Origin: Rehmannia glutinosa
Lineage: Eukaryota > Streptophyta > Magnoliopsida > Lamiales > Orobanchaceae
Assembly (NCBI GenBank): GCA_016081115.2
Contig: CM071936.1
Span: 89,767,943 to 89,831,942, forward strand
Direction of reading: 5' to 3'
DNA length: 64,000 bases
Shown here: positions 32,049 through 43,225 of the stretch, one piece after another
Position numbering within the stretch: position 1 is the stretch's first letter
How the letters are laid out: each line of letters starts with the position of its first letter
Notes under the pieces: model-generated
Seen by the model: only the letters and a program-made list of their open reading frames with translations
The model's database searches: none
What the model was told of the DNA's origin: nothing
Position numbers and translations under genes: made by a program

Positions 32049-33515
32049 TGATTGGCATGTATTTTGCATGTATTTTGGGCTTAATTTTGGCTAGAATGTG
32101 TTGATATTCATGCATTACATGAGTAAATAGGGCTTTATTCTTGTTTTGTGGAGAACAGTTACGCTTTGCTCGTTTTGTAGGAATTCATTGATAATTGCAA
32201 CATTTTGACAACAATTCGGGGCATTGATAAAGAACCGCAAATAATTGATATAATGCACGAAGCTTAGAGTTGAATCAAGAAGAAGTAAGATGAACCTAGC
32301 GAAAAACGGAAGAAAATGGTCGAGTCGGGTGAGTTGCGAGTGAGTGGCGGGCGTGCTCCTAGCACAACCCGTGCTCAACCTAAAACTGAAGTTTCAATGT
32401 TCGACTACCAGTACGGACTGGTGGTGCTATATAGAACGACCCGTGCTCCCTTCAATGGTTTGGACAAATTCATGCGGCACCCAGCACGGGCTGGGCGTGC
32501 CCTAGCCCACGACCTGTGCGCCTCTGCGGGAAAACAGAGTTTGATTTGTTTTGAACTAAGTTTCTGACCCAAAAGAAGTACAAATAGAGACGGGCGGCCA
32601 CAAACAAGGGGGCTGGTTTTTGCCCTAAAAAGCGAGAGAAAAGAGCAATCTTCCATGGGAGAATTGGAGAGATCGATCAAGACCGCAACCACACCTTCGA
32701 GGATCAAGATAGATCTAGAGATCATCATCATCCCCGAGTTCACTCATTCCATAGTATCGTTATTTTCAATTAGTTAGATATGAACATTAATAATTTGTCT
32801 ATGGATTATTTCTTTTCTATGTATGGCTAAACACTTTGTGATTCGGGTTTGGGAGTATGTTAATGGATACTTTTATTTGATGATTAATTGCAATTAAAGT
32901 TAATATTTTCCAACCCTATTCAAGTACTTTGCTTTAATTCTTGTTTTATCAAAACGCGTTTGGTTTAACTTGTCTCGATGTATTGATTCATAATTCTAAC
33001 CGATGAGTTTCAATACTAGATCTATGAGTACTTGACATGAATATCTTGCATGATTGAGATGTCCGTGAATATTCGTGAGGCTTTATAATCTTTTGAACTT
33101 TTGGGAGTTGGATATCTCATGTTGAGTAGAGATGCTAGCATAGATATTCTAATCAACGCTTTTACATGCATCTCGAGAGAGAGGGTAAATTACTTTTGTG
33201 AACGGTCTATAGGGAAGAATACATTTAACTTTGGTTTAATTAATCTGAGAATAAAAAGGGGATATTAACTGAAACCATAACCCAAGAATCCATTCATTAT
33301 CTTGATCTTTCAATCATTCTTTACTTTGTTTCTTTTAGGATAAATTTCTGCTTTAGTGTTTATAAAACCAATCTTTCAACTTTCGATAGTCTAGATAAAA
33401 ATAAGGCTATTATAATCCAGTACTTAGTACATTAATTTATCAGTCCATGTGGATTCGACCATGCTAACCCTATTCTATAAACTGCACCGTACACTTGCAA
33501 AAAATAAGGCGAACA
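32049..33515 (+). mobile_element. Element A 3' LTR
   Basis: It is collinear with the 5' LTR, from TGATTGGCATG to GCGAACA, and includes a decayed copy of the palindromic array (about 32340-32522). It is 20 bp shorter overall, notably through loss of GGTGAAGCT just before the end. Confidence 0.95.
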
Positions 33516-33520
33516 ATTGG
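33516..33520. repeat. Target-site duplication ATTGG, right of element A
   Basis: This is the partner of 20959-20963. B's gag resumes in phase directly after it. Confidence 0.92.
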
Positions 33521-33833
33521 AGACCCAAATGGGACACTTAGCCACCGCCATAAGCTCTCAGCAAAAGAAATAAAATTTTCCAAGTAATACTGAGGTGAAT
33601 CCGATGGAACATTGTAAAGCCACCCAATTGAGGAGTGGTACTGCATATGATGGTCCTAAGCTTCCCTCTCATGCCACCGATGAGAAGCTTTCCGATTCTG
33701 ATTTACCTATTGAGGAGGAGTTGAAACAAGAAAAAGATAAGCAGAGTAATGAGCTGGCAAGGGCTGACAATCCTAAATCTGCTCCCACTCTTGATTCCGC
33801 GGTTCTAGTGCCTAATTCACTCCTATTCCCTTA
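33521..33833 (+). pseudogene. Element B gag C-terminus
   Basis: ETQMGHLATAISSQQK continues the gag interrupted at 20958. After a stop, NFPSNTEVNPMEHCKATQLRS and an acidic stretch (33595-33834) follow. This joins gag to the protease, as in Athila pol. The frame ends with a stop after LLFP. Confidence 0.85.
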
Positions 33834-34184
33834 GAGATTTCAGAAAAAGAAGATAGATTCTCAATTCTCGAAATTCTTGAAAATTTTTAAGAAAATTCAC
33901 ATCAACATCCCGTTTGCTGATGCACTTGAGCCAATGCTTAATTATGCTAAATTTATGAAGGATGTGATGTTGAGAAGAGAAAGTTGGGCGAGTTCGAAAC
34001 TGTAAAGCTTTTAGAGGAATGCAATTCTATTTTTCAAAGGAAGCTACCACAAAAGTTGAAAGATCCGGGGAATTTCACTATCCCTTGTATTATTGGTGAT
34101 TCCATTTTTAATAAAGCCCTTTGCGATCTTGGTTCTAGCATTAACCTTATGCCTTTGTCTGTTTTCAGGAAATTAGGTCTTTGA
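33834..34184 (+). pseudogene. Element B aspartic protease
   Basis: A frame at 33984-34184 reads LPQKLKDPGNFTI and then the retropepsin core ALCDLGSSINLMPLSVFRKLGL, which ends in a stop. The core has DLGSS where A has DLGAS. Upstream is the usual Athila lead-in (HINIPFADALEPMLNYAKFMKDV) in another phase. Confidence 0.87.
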
Positions 34185-34990
34185 GAGGTGAAGCCATCCA
34201 CCATCACCCTACAATTGCGGGCAGATCACTTACATATCGGTGAGGCGTAATCGAGATATTTTGGTAAAGGTGGACAAGTTCATATTTAATGAGACTTTGT
34301 TGTCTTGGATATGGAGGAGGATCGAGAGGTTCCACTGATTCTAGGGAGGCCATTTTTGGCTCTTGGTCGCGATCGATCGATGTTCAATGTGGTGAACGAC
34401 TCTACAAGTTAATGAAGAAGAAGTGATGTTCAAGATTTATAATGCGATGAAGTTTCAAGAAGAAAAAACACTTGTCATTTCATAGATGTAGTGGAGCAGT
34501 GTGCCCGCTCGGAAATAGCTCGACATGCTACTGTTGATCCATTGGAAAGATGTCTCACCCAATCCCTAGTGCAAGGTATGGATTGTGATTTTGATGATAT
34601 TTATTTATTAGATTACGTGTTTTCTCTTGATGCCACACATGTTGACACAAACAAGGGGTTGGAGGAGAGTTTGGGAGATACAATCATTGAGGAAATCCCG
34701 AAGGTCACACCAGAATTGAAGGAACTTCCTGCACATCTCCGGTATGCATTTTTGGGTGAGAACGATACACATCCGGTAATAGTCTCCGCCTCTTTATCCC
34801 CTTCAAAGTTAGATAAATTGTTGCACATTTTGAGAAAACATAAATTTGTACTGGGGTGGTCCATAGCCAATTTGAAGGAATCAACCCTTCTATAGTGATG
34901 CATAAAATCCCCATGGAGGACTCTTAAAAGCCCCTATGAGCACCAAAGACGTCTTAATTCGGCAATGAAATGAAAGAAGTAGTTAAGGGT
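34185..34990 (+). pseudogene. Element B pol linker
   Basis: The frame 34491-34895 ends in LPAHLRYAFLGENDTHPVIVSASLS and LLHILRKHKFVLGWSIANLK, the block before RT that A also has at 25380-25540. In contrast to A, no palindromic repeat array is found in this linker. Confidence 0.82.
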
Positions 34991-36000
34991 GAGGTTCTTA
35001 AGTGGCTTAAAGTGGCATCATTTATGCCATATCTCGATAGCTCATGGGTAAGTCCAATTCAAGTAGTTCCAAAAATGGGGGATGACTGTGGTAAAAAATT
35101 CCAATAATGAATTAATTTCAACATATACGGTGAGTGGGTGGCGAGTGTGCATAGATTATAGAAAACTGAACAAAGCAACTCGCAAAGACCATTTCTCCTT
35201 ACCTTTTATTGATCGGATGTTGGATAGGTTGGATGGATATGACCACTCCGCTTTCTAGATGGATATTCGGGTTATAATCGTTGTTATTGCTCGGAGGATC
35301 GGGAGAAGACCACATTCACATATCCTTATGGCACCTTTGCATTCCGCATGATGCCTTTTGGGGTTGTGTACTAATGCACCAACCACATTTGAGAGATGTA
35401 TGATATCTATTTTTCATGGCATGGTGGAGGAAATTATGGAGGTTTTTATGGATGATTTTTCAAGATTTGGTAATTCTTTTGATCAATGCCTCCATAATTT
35501 ATTCTGGTTTTATAAAGGTGCCAAGACACCAATTTGGTGCTTAATTGGAAAAAATATCACTTCATGGGATCGGGTGGTGGATCGGAGGTGGATCGAGCTA
35601 AAATAGTGGTGATTGAAAAATTACCACCATAGGAAAATGTAAAAGGGATTAGGAGTTTCTTAGGGCATCTTTGGTTAATATCGTAGAGTTTGTTAAAGAT
35701 TTTTAAAAAATAACCAAGCCTTTATGTAATCTTCTTGAAAAAGATGTGACTTTTTGTTTTGATGATCTTTGATTGCGAGGCTTTTAAGAACATTAAGAAG
35801 GTACTTATTTCTCGCTCCCATTATGGTGGTACCGGATTGGACACATCCCTTTGAGCTTATTTGTGATGCTATTGATTATGTAGTGGGGGTCATTTGTCTT
35901 TGGGGCAAAGACGAGATAAAATTTTCAAGGCCATCTATTGTGCAAGCCGGACATTGGATGATGCCCATCAAAATTACACCACCACCGCCTCTAGACCCGT
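34991..36000 (+). pseudogene. Element B RT and partial RNase H, truncated
   Basis: RT blocks are present in shifted frames: WRVCIDYRKLNKATRKDH, MMPFG, TFERCMISIFHGMVEEI and the catalytic FMDDF (35448-35462). The RNase H starts with FELICDAIDYVVG and reaches ASRTLDDAHQNYTTT (about 35990), where it jumps to unrelated sequence. The rest of RNase H and the whole integrase are missing, so a deletion of more than 1 kb removed them. Confidence 0.88.
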
Positions 36001-37246
36001 CACATTCCTTCCACCATATGACTACGATGCTCCTCGGCCTACCAGGAAAGTCCTTCTCACCTCTACATTGGGGACAATATCGTTATCAGTTTGGGGGGGG
36101 GTGTAGTCTGTTTTTGTTCATTGATTCGAGTCTGTTTTTGTTCATTGAGTAGAGTCTTGAGTAAAAAAAAAAAGTCAGTCGAGTCATTTGTGTAATGTAA
36201 AAATGTATGACTAAGTGAATTTATTGAATATGAGTTGAGCAGTCAAAAAGAGCATGTGTTTGAGTTGTGATCTACTATTCTTCCCATTTATTTCATCTAT
36301 GTGCTTAACTCTGTTGATTTATTTGGAGATGATTTATGTGGTTGAGTGTTTATTGAATGATCTCACCATATTCTAGAACTTGTCTGAACACTAGTCGAGG
36401 CAAAATCCTAGGTGAAGTAACATTAAGATAGTGATTTAGGCCATCTTTGAACAAGCAAGAGCCAAAAATGCCTACCCTTATATTATACATGTTCCCTAGT
36501 GTCCCCCTTTGACCCTAGTAAACCCATTTCTTTTGCAGCCAATCTAATACCCAGAGCATACATGTGAAAATCCCAACTACCCCTCACTCATACATACAAG
36601 TTGTAGAAAAATGTTGAAGGTTGAGGGGGGTATGATGAATAGGGTATATATTTAATTACGTGAAGTTGCCCGAGAAGTGAAAATATTAAACCCCATATAT
36701 AAAGTATGCAAAAGATTAAGTTTGGGGGTTTTGAAAAAAAAAATCAGTGGGACTGAAGGTTCATATAGTGAGAAAAATGGGAATGATAAAAAGTGAAGGA
36801 TAGTTATTAATTGGTGATTTGAAAGAGTTGATAATTGTGTGTTTGGGTGATATGAGCCACATAATCCCATACCTTACCCTAAGCCCATATTACAAGCTTT
36901 GAAAGCCCTATTGATCCTTGTGTTACAGCCTACATTAGTGGCGATTAGTGTGAAAGACAAACCTATAGAGTCCGGTAAGCATCCCACCATTATATTCAGA
37001 AAATGGATAATCTTGAAAACACTTGACTGCGTGAATCTATCCGGATAATAAAAATGGAGACATCCACACTCATGATCACATTGTTAAAATGCGTGCTTTA
37101 TTGACAGTGAAACGAATTTTGAGAAGAATGAGTTTGGTTGTGAAGTTTTGCAGTTAGTCTGTTCGAGTCATTTGTCGTTATTCCTATTTCCTTCGTGTCT
37201 TTTGTTTTTCAAGAGTCTGTAATTTCATGAGGACAAGCAAACGTCT
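36001..37246 (+). other. Element B 3' non-coding region
   Basis: After the pol truncation come a TTTGGGGGG run (36090-36098), a tandem repeat of AGTCTGTTTTTGTTCATTGA (about 36103-36150), and the lineage-shared block with ATATTCTAGAACTTG and CCCTAGT (36370-36520). A second AAGTTTGGGGG lies near 36718-36728. Confidence 0.65.
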
Positions 37247-37260
37247 AAGTTTGGGGGTAT
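37247..37260 (+). promoter_or_regulatory. Polypurine tract of element B
   Basis: AAGTTTGGGGGTAT lies directly before the 3' LTR start TGTTAAGTTGG. It would prime plus-strand DNA. Confidence 0.75.
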
Positions 37261-37261
37261 T

Positions 37262-38611
37262 TGTTAAGTTGGTTTTATACCAATGTATTAAGTATTCTAG
37301 ACTAGGATTTTGCGTTGTTTTCGGGTGTTATAGAGTCGTTCGGGTCTATTTTATGTCATTTGTTATCATTAGAGATTCGGTACAGGTTTTGGTAGCCGAA
37401 ATTGGTCAAAAAAGATGAAAAAACAAGGCTAGAAGGAAAAAGGCATGTTTGAAGAAGAGAAAAAAGAAAACGGAGGCTGGAGGCGTAGCGCCAAGTTTTA
37501 CCTTACCATCCCTACGCCGCATCTTTGTGGGGATCTAAATTGGTACAGGGTCGCGGATTGGGCGGCCGCCAGCAAAGGCGCCGACGCGGGCGATGCACAA
37601 GGAACTTCAGGGTGCGCTGCAGCGCTATTTTTGAGTGCTATAGCGCCCGTCCGGGCGGAAAGATGTGATATTTTATTATTTTTGGGCTTTGATGGATTTA
37701 GGGCCTATAAATACAACGAATGACGCACGGAACAAGGGTTGGACATTTTGAAGAGCACAGGACAACTTTGAGCAAGGAGAAAGAGTTCGGGATGAGATTT
37801 GAAGGTATCTATGTTCGGAAACATAGATGATTCTTTCTTCGATTATTTCAATCATTTTTCCATTATCTTTGTTGAACCGGTGTATAATTACTTTTTCACG
37901 AGTGTTTGTACATACAATATGAGCTAAACCTATTTTTCTTGGGGATTGATGTAACTTACGTTTGAACCTATGTTTTGATTTCTAGTTTATGAGATTCGTA
38001 TGTTATTTAATCTATTTGTGCTATTTGAATTGAATGCATCTGGATTATCTGATCAATAATTTAAATTGTTTGGCGTGTTTGATTTGATACTCAAGAGAGG
38101 TATTGAACGCATGGCCATAGAATAGCATAACCTAGGGTTTCATAGAACCGAGAGGTTTATGAATCTTCTGAAGCATGTGATAGAATATTCATCGAATGCA
38201 CTAGGGTTTAATTTATGATTTTTATAGAGATATTGAAATCAGAAATGGAACCTAGAATCACTTGGCACTCGACAGAGAAAGTGATAAACGGTAGGAATAT
38301 TAGGCTTATAGATTAATAACGTGTGATTAATAAACTGGATTGAGAACATAGGGGATAACTAGGTGAATCAACCCTCTAGAATTCATCTCTTAAGTGTTTG
38401 ATAATTTATCTGAACCAACTTGTTAGTTTAATTTTAGTTTTCTTTTTAGTTTAACAAAAATACATCTCTTTTGGATTATCTAAATAGAATTAAGCTATTA
38501 TACTTACAGTACTTAGTATAAAATTTGATACCAATCCCTGTGAAGACGATAACCCCACTTCTAAAACTATACTAAAACTTGACACCGTACGCTTGCGGTA
38601 AGAATTTCACA
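37262..38611 (+). mobile_element. Element B 3' LTR
   Basis: It starts TGTTAAGTTGG and ends near ATTTCACA. It has a TATA box TATAAATA (37706-37713). Its first 690 bp match the 5' LTR. The later part contains the segment 38297-38367 that is inverted in the 5' LTR. The exact end and target duplication are uncertain: the left flank reads CCTTT and the same pentamer occurs near 38616, a few bases beyond the proposed end. Confidence 0.85.
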
Positions 38612-38990
38612 ATCCCCTTTTAGATCGTGTCTTGGGAGCTTGTTTCAGCCTTAAAGAAACGAGCTTGAAGACCTTGGTGATATCCTTCTTTGCGCTTATT
38701 TTTTTGGTCCTTTTTGTATTTTACATCTTTTATTTATTCAGTTGTTTGCTTAGTGCAGACCATTGAGTGGAGCTAGCTCCCAGATTCTTTGTGTGCTATA
38801 TTTCGGTGATTTATTTCTGTTGTTTAGACTTATTTTAATCCCTAATCCCCAATACCATAGGTAAAGCTTTGTGATAGTTATATTCAGTTAGCTATTTGTA
38901 ATCTTTGTTCGGCCATGGCGTCGGGGCGTAACAACGGGGTTGATACCTAACAAAGTCCTATTTACATGAGGTTGATCTAGAAACCTCTCT
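38612..38990. other. Unassigned DNA right of element B
   Basis: No domain, RNA or repeat was recognised. It is the flank into which B inserted and runs into the copia LTR of element D. Confidence 0.4.
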
Positions 38991-39314
38991 CATCATGATT
39001 CTAACTGAGATATGAGATTGAGATATATATTGATATCTCTTCTTGTAATATTAATCTAATTAACAAAAAATATCGTCCCCAACATAGAAAGAATAATCTC
39101 TTTCCTAAACTTTCTCTCTACGGGTTTCTTCTTGAGAATCACCAAAAATTTCTCCAAAAGTTTAAGGTGTGCATAACTCTAGTAGTTATTTACACCAACG
39201 AGAAAGACGGTTCATAATCTTGTTCGTGGTTTGCTCTTGGTTCAACCAATCTACGGGGTTCGTTGGTTGTTCACAGTTCAATCAAGAGGAGGCTTGTAAA
39301 TGGCTTAATCATGG
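38991..39314 (+). mobile_element. Element D 5' LTR, first part (copia)
   Basis: The left limit is approximate. The sequence reads like the R/U5 portion of a plant copia LTR, for example GTTGGTTGTTCACAGTTCAATC. It is interrupted at 39314 by element C and continues at 44877 with ATCAAAAGGAAGCCCGTAGAGGGACTTAATCCTGG. D's matching 3' LTR was not found. Confidence 0.6.
39310..39314. repeat. Target-site duplication of element C, left (CATGG)
   Basis: CATGG before the LTR is matched by TATGG at 44877-44881, with one mismatch. Confidence 0.65.
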
Positions 39315-39731
39315 TGATACGTGTAAAATATACGTGCATTTAGGGGCTTATTTTGATATATATTTGATACATTTGCATGTATATTCAGTGTGTTTTGGTT
39401 GGTTTCCTTTGTTGGACGTGATACTGCGTATTCTTGTAACTTCTTAAAGGAAATGGAGCTAAATTGGATAAAACGTGATATCACGTTCCAAAATATAGGT
39501 CAAGAGCTAAGGTACGAGCAAATATGTGAAGGAAAGAAGCATGGATGATCGAACAAAAGGAATTTCCTTCAAAAAGTCCAAATGCGCTAACAGTTTCCAG
39601 CACTGGCAAGGTTTAGTATTTTGTCTATAACTTTCTCTACAACATTGATATTAAGGTGATTCAAGCGGCCATGGAAAGCTAAGAGAAAGAGCTACAATTT
39701 CATGACCCCAGGAGCAAATTAGGACTAAAAC

Positions 39732-39902
39732 TGTCACACGGCTGGACGTGTGGGACCACACGACCGTGTGACATACCCATGTGAAATATGACATGTCCAC
39801 GTGAAGTTGGGAAGAAATAGGGGACGAAAACAAGCCGCATGGCCAGACCGTGTGAAGGCTGCATGGGCGTGTGAGGCTACACGGTCGGGCCGTGTGACGC
39901 AC
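39732..39902. repeat. Palindrome cluster in element C 5' LTR
   Basis: Several short inverted repeats are built on CACACGG and CCGTGTG, for example CACACGACCGTGTGAC (39757-39772) and the pair at 39879-39897 (ACACGGTCGGGCCGTGTG). The clusters in the 3' LTR and at 41500-41672 are related. Confidence 0.82.
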
Positions 39903-39962
39903 TGTCTCGGATTTTTGTGTCTTTTTCCCACTCCAACTCTACAAGTAATCTCTCCAAACATC

Positions 39963-39970
39963 TATAAAAG
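39963..39970 (+). promoter_or_regulatory. TATA box of element C 5' LTR
   Basis: TATAAAAG in the context CATCTATAAAAGGGACCC, conserved in the 3' LTR and in remnant F. Confidence 0.68.
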
Positions 39971-40961
39971 GGACCCAAGGGCTCCACAAAAATTACAACA
40001 TCCATACCACATACAACACACCAAAATACACAGGAACACAAGATTCAAGGTCTTCTGAGAGAGGAGGGCTAGGTCGCAAAGAACAGCACAAGGTCTTTCG
40101 CATCTATGGGAGCACAAGAGCTTCGAAGGTTTGGAAGGAGAATCCATCCTGACAAGAAGGTGTTTTCTTTCTTTGTCTAGATCTCTTGTCTGTGCTTAAA
40201 CGATGTCATAATGTTGATTTCGAATTTGTCTGTGAAATTGTTATCAATATTTGGCTAATCTTTCGGATCTTAGGGGCATAATCAAAACTGTAGATTCATG
40301 TTAAATCTTGATTAATTGTTTTATTAATTAATTCATGTGTTCTATTTTATTAATTTGAGTGCTTATTCTTAATTGTTTTTTATTTGGCCAATAATTTGCA
40401 TGTCATATTTGTTAGTGCGAAATTCGGAAGATGAGTTCTAACAAAGACGGAAATCGAATTTAGACATAAACAGGTGTAACGAGTCGCGAAACCTACAACT
40501 GTTTGTGGGGAGTCATTCAATTCATAGATCTTTTGGGAGTTAATAATAGTTGTAACGTATCGGGAGATCTACAATTGTTATTAATCTACTGTTTATTTAT
40601 CGCCCGGGAGGGGGAATAGAGTAACTTAGGAATTGAACCCATAGAATTGCATGAATTAATTTTGTTAAACTTTAATTGGATTTAATATTGAAGAAACATG
40701 TTGAGATTATGTGCCTAAGGTTACTTCCTTGGTGTTAAAAATACTTGTGGGGTTCGCAAATTTATTTATTTATCTTTAATTTTTCGATTTTTATACAACT
40801 TGATATTCGGTCGCTTTAATAAAATTGGAATGCGATGTTATAATAGCCTAAGTGTTTCGTAGTCAATCCCCGAGGAATACGACATTGCTTGCAATTATCC
40901 TATAAATTACAATCGTACACTTGCAATATAGAGATCCAAATATTTTTGGCGAACAAATTTT

Positions 40962-40979
40962 TGGCGTCGTTGCACTGGA
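40962..40979 (+). promoter_or_regulatory. Decayed primer binding site, tRNA-Asp
   Basis: TGGCGTCGTTGCACTGGA matches the element A primer site at 14 of 18 positions and lies seven bases after the LTR end. Confidence 0.75.
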
Positions 40980-41199
40980 TTTCTGATTCTATTTAGATAT
41001 AGTAATAAGTAGTTCAATCTTAATTGAAGCCTTTGTAAATATTTTTTATTTTTTTATTATCGATTTTTTTGTAAATATATTTTTTTATTTTATTTTTCGA
41101 TTTTTGTAAAATATTTTTTATTTTCGAATTTTTTTCCTTTTGTAAATTGTAAATAATTTTTTATTTTTATAAATAATATTTTTCCTCATTGCTTTGTTT

Positions 41200-41460
41200 C
41201 TAACATCGTTTTTGTTGAATGCGAGACTAAAATCTTTGGAGACACAAGTAGCCCAAAATCGCTCATTGAAAGTGGGAGGCCAACATCAAAAGGGCAAATT
41301 CCCAGCGATAATTAATCGGAGAAAATAGTGCAACACCATTCGTCTGATGGATGGTATAGAATGTAAGGGCTCAAGGATTTCAACTGACACGGTTCAACGA
41401 CAGTGATGTTAGAAATATGAAGTCTGGCTAGAGACGTAAAACTTAGCACATTGTGGGAGG
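41200..41460 (+). pseudogene. Element C gag C-terminal remnant
   Basis: Translation gives LNARLKSLETQVAQNRS and then a QHQKGKFPA stretch, matching the gag end of A and B (LETQIGQ, LETQMGH). No other coding domain follows. The reverse complement of the same segment appears inside remnant F (about 51520-51790). Confidence 0.75.
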
Positions 41461-41499
41461 CAACCCAAGAGGCGTCGCGACAAATACCGGGATAAAAAA

Positions 41500-41672
41500 A
41501 ATCACACGACCATGTGGAATTCCACATGGGTCGTGCGACCTACTGAGACTAGCGACACGGGAAGGCTGTGTGAGATGCACACGGCCGTGTGGTTAAAGAT
41601 AAAGAAACAGAGACCGCCCAGGGCTACACGGCCCGACCCGTGTGCATTTCACACGGGCCGTGTGAATTATCC
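41500..41672. repeat. Palindrome cluster downstream of element C gag
   Basis: Inverted repeats such as CCATGTGGAATTCCACATGG (41510-41529) and GCACACGGCCGTGTGG, then GACCCGTGTGCATTTCACACGGGCC. It lies just after the GGGAGGCAACCC motif, the same relative position as the array in element A. Confidence 0.82.
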
Positions 41673-43225
41673 AGATAAGTACTCTTTACACATTTCTCTT
41701 TATTTTGATAATTTTCTCATATATTCGGGACAAAACATATTTTAAGTTTGGGGGGGTTATCAAGAATGCGTAATTTAGTACTTTCTTGTATTTTGCATTG
41801 AATTTAGAATTGCGTGTAGAGCAAAAAAAATTGCATATTAAAAAAATTTATAATTTCAAATTTTTTGTTTATTTTCGATATTTTTAATTTTTAGCACGTT
41901 TATCGGCTTAGCACGTTTAATTGCTTTTGTGTGTGATTTTTAATCAAGATTTCTCGAAATTGCCCAAAGCTTCCGTATGAGTTGTACTATGAGCATTTGA
42001 TTTTATGAGATAACATATTTTTGTGAATAATGTGATGAATTGTTGAGGAGAGATGTCTTTTATTTATTTGGCATGAGTTAAGAAAATTGGGTATTTGAGC
42101 ATGTTGCGAAAAATAAGCCTGTGAGCTTTTGTGCATGAAATTGCTTTATCTTATGCAACTTATTTGTTTCCTTGAGTGTGTCATTCATGATTGATAGAGC
42201 TCTAGAACTTGCTTTAGTATCTTCATTGAAGCCACGTGTCTGCAATTTTTAAAAATAATTTAAGGTCATCTTTGTTTTATCCTACTTAGCCTAAAAAGCT
42301 TACTTATTAACTTATGATTCCCTAGTTAGCCACTTTGAGCCTTAACTTTTATTGTTAGCCACATTGATCTTTAAAATTGAAAAAATAATTTTATCCCTGA
42401 AATTTCTTGAGCTTATAGAAAATGAACAAGTTTTGGGGGGATGTGGTGAAAATTTATGAAAAAAGAGAGAAAGTTGGCAAAAGAGAGAGGGATGATCGGT
42501 ATCTAGGTGAATGAAGAATGTATGTAGCTCGAAAAAGAAAGAAAATATCTGGAAAAAAGATAGAGAAAATCGAGCACAAGGAGAAAAAAAAATGAAAGAA
42601 AAATTCTGAAAATTATGAAAAATTGAGAGCTTGAGGCTAAAGAAAAAGAAAATAACAAAAAGGCCTAAGAATGAAAAAAAGGAGAAATAAGGGTGGAGTT
42701 GAATTAAAAAAAAAGAAAATATCTTGAAAAAAGAAAATGAGTATTATACTGAAATTGGGTTGGTGAATTGCAAGTAAACAGATGCTTAAATTCTATTTGC
42801 TCAAGTCAAGTCACTTAATCCAAATTTTTCCTACCCTTACCAAAGAGCCTACATTACAACCTAATAAAAGTCCTTTTTGATTCTTAAATTGTGCACACAA
42901 TAGTGGTCGAGATGTTAGACACTTTGGAAACCTATGGTAGTTCTACATTCATGGAATTGATTTTGAGCGTAAACACTTACCATACACTTTGAGAGATGAG
43001 TGATATACTACTAAAACTTGAGAGTCGCGATGTCAAGTACCCGAGATAACATTAATTATGCCAAGCTTTTTAAGGATGGCTTCTTGATAATGAATTGCAT
43101 GGTTTACTTAAATATAAAGAAATGAGATTAAATGTTTGTAGTGTTCTTGTGTGTTCTTTGTACCCCTTGATATTATTTTTCTTGAGTTGCTCGAGGACGA
43201 GCAATGCTTTATGTTTGGTGGATTT
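41673..43225 (+). other. Element C 3' non-coding region
   Basis: An AAGTTTGGGGGGG run (41743-41755) opens it. The lineage-shared block around CTAGAACTTGCTTTAG (42212-42227) and CCCTAGTTAGCCACTTTGAGCC follows. Then come purine-rich low-complexity DNA (42450-42740) and, before the 3' LTR, a weakened tract ATGTTTGGTGGATT (43211-43224). Confidence 0.7.

Larger units (their letters stand above)
20964..33515 (+). mobile_element. Element A: complete-structure Athila-type retrotransposon, 12.55 kb
   Basis: It is bounded by TG...CA LTRs of 1487 and 1467 bp and a perfect ATTGG duplication. In order it carries a tRNA-Asp primer site, gag, protease, RT-RNase H, integrase, a 3' non-coding motif, a palindromic repeat array, an env-position ORF of the Athila type and a long 3' non-coding region. 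Order and length fit the Athila lineage. All coding parts have stops or frameshifts. It is younger than element B, into whose gag it inserted. Scattered differences between its LTRs indicate that the insertion is not recent. Confidence 0.95.
39315..40955 (+). mobile_element. Element C 5' LTR
   Basis: It starts TGATACGTGTAAAATATACG and ends GCGAACA. Palindromic CACACGG/CCGTGTG motifs cluster at 39732-39902, just upstream of the TATA box TATAAAAG (39963-39970). The same arrangement is found in the 3' LTR (43617-43818; TATAAAG at 43884-43890). Confidence 0.93.

Noticed and set aside
37445..37723. 92-codon open frame
   Set aside because: It lies entirely inside element B's 3' LTR and the matching 5' LTR does not conserve it.
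38612..38990. Possible exon right of element B
   Set aside because: Short readable stretches only, with no domain; joining across the B insertion gave no convincing frame.
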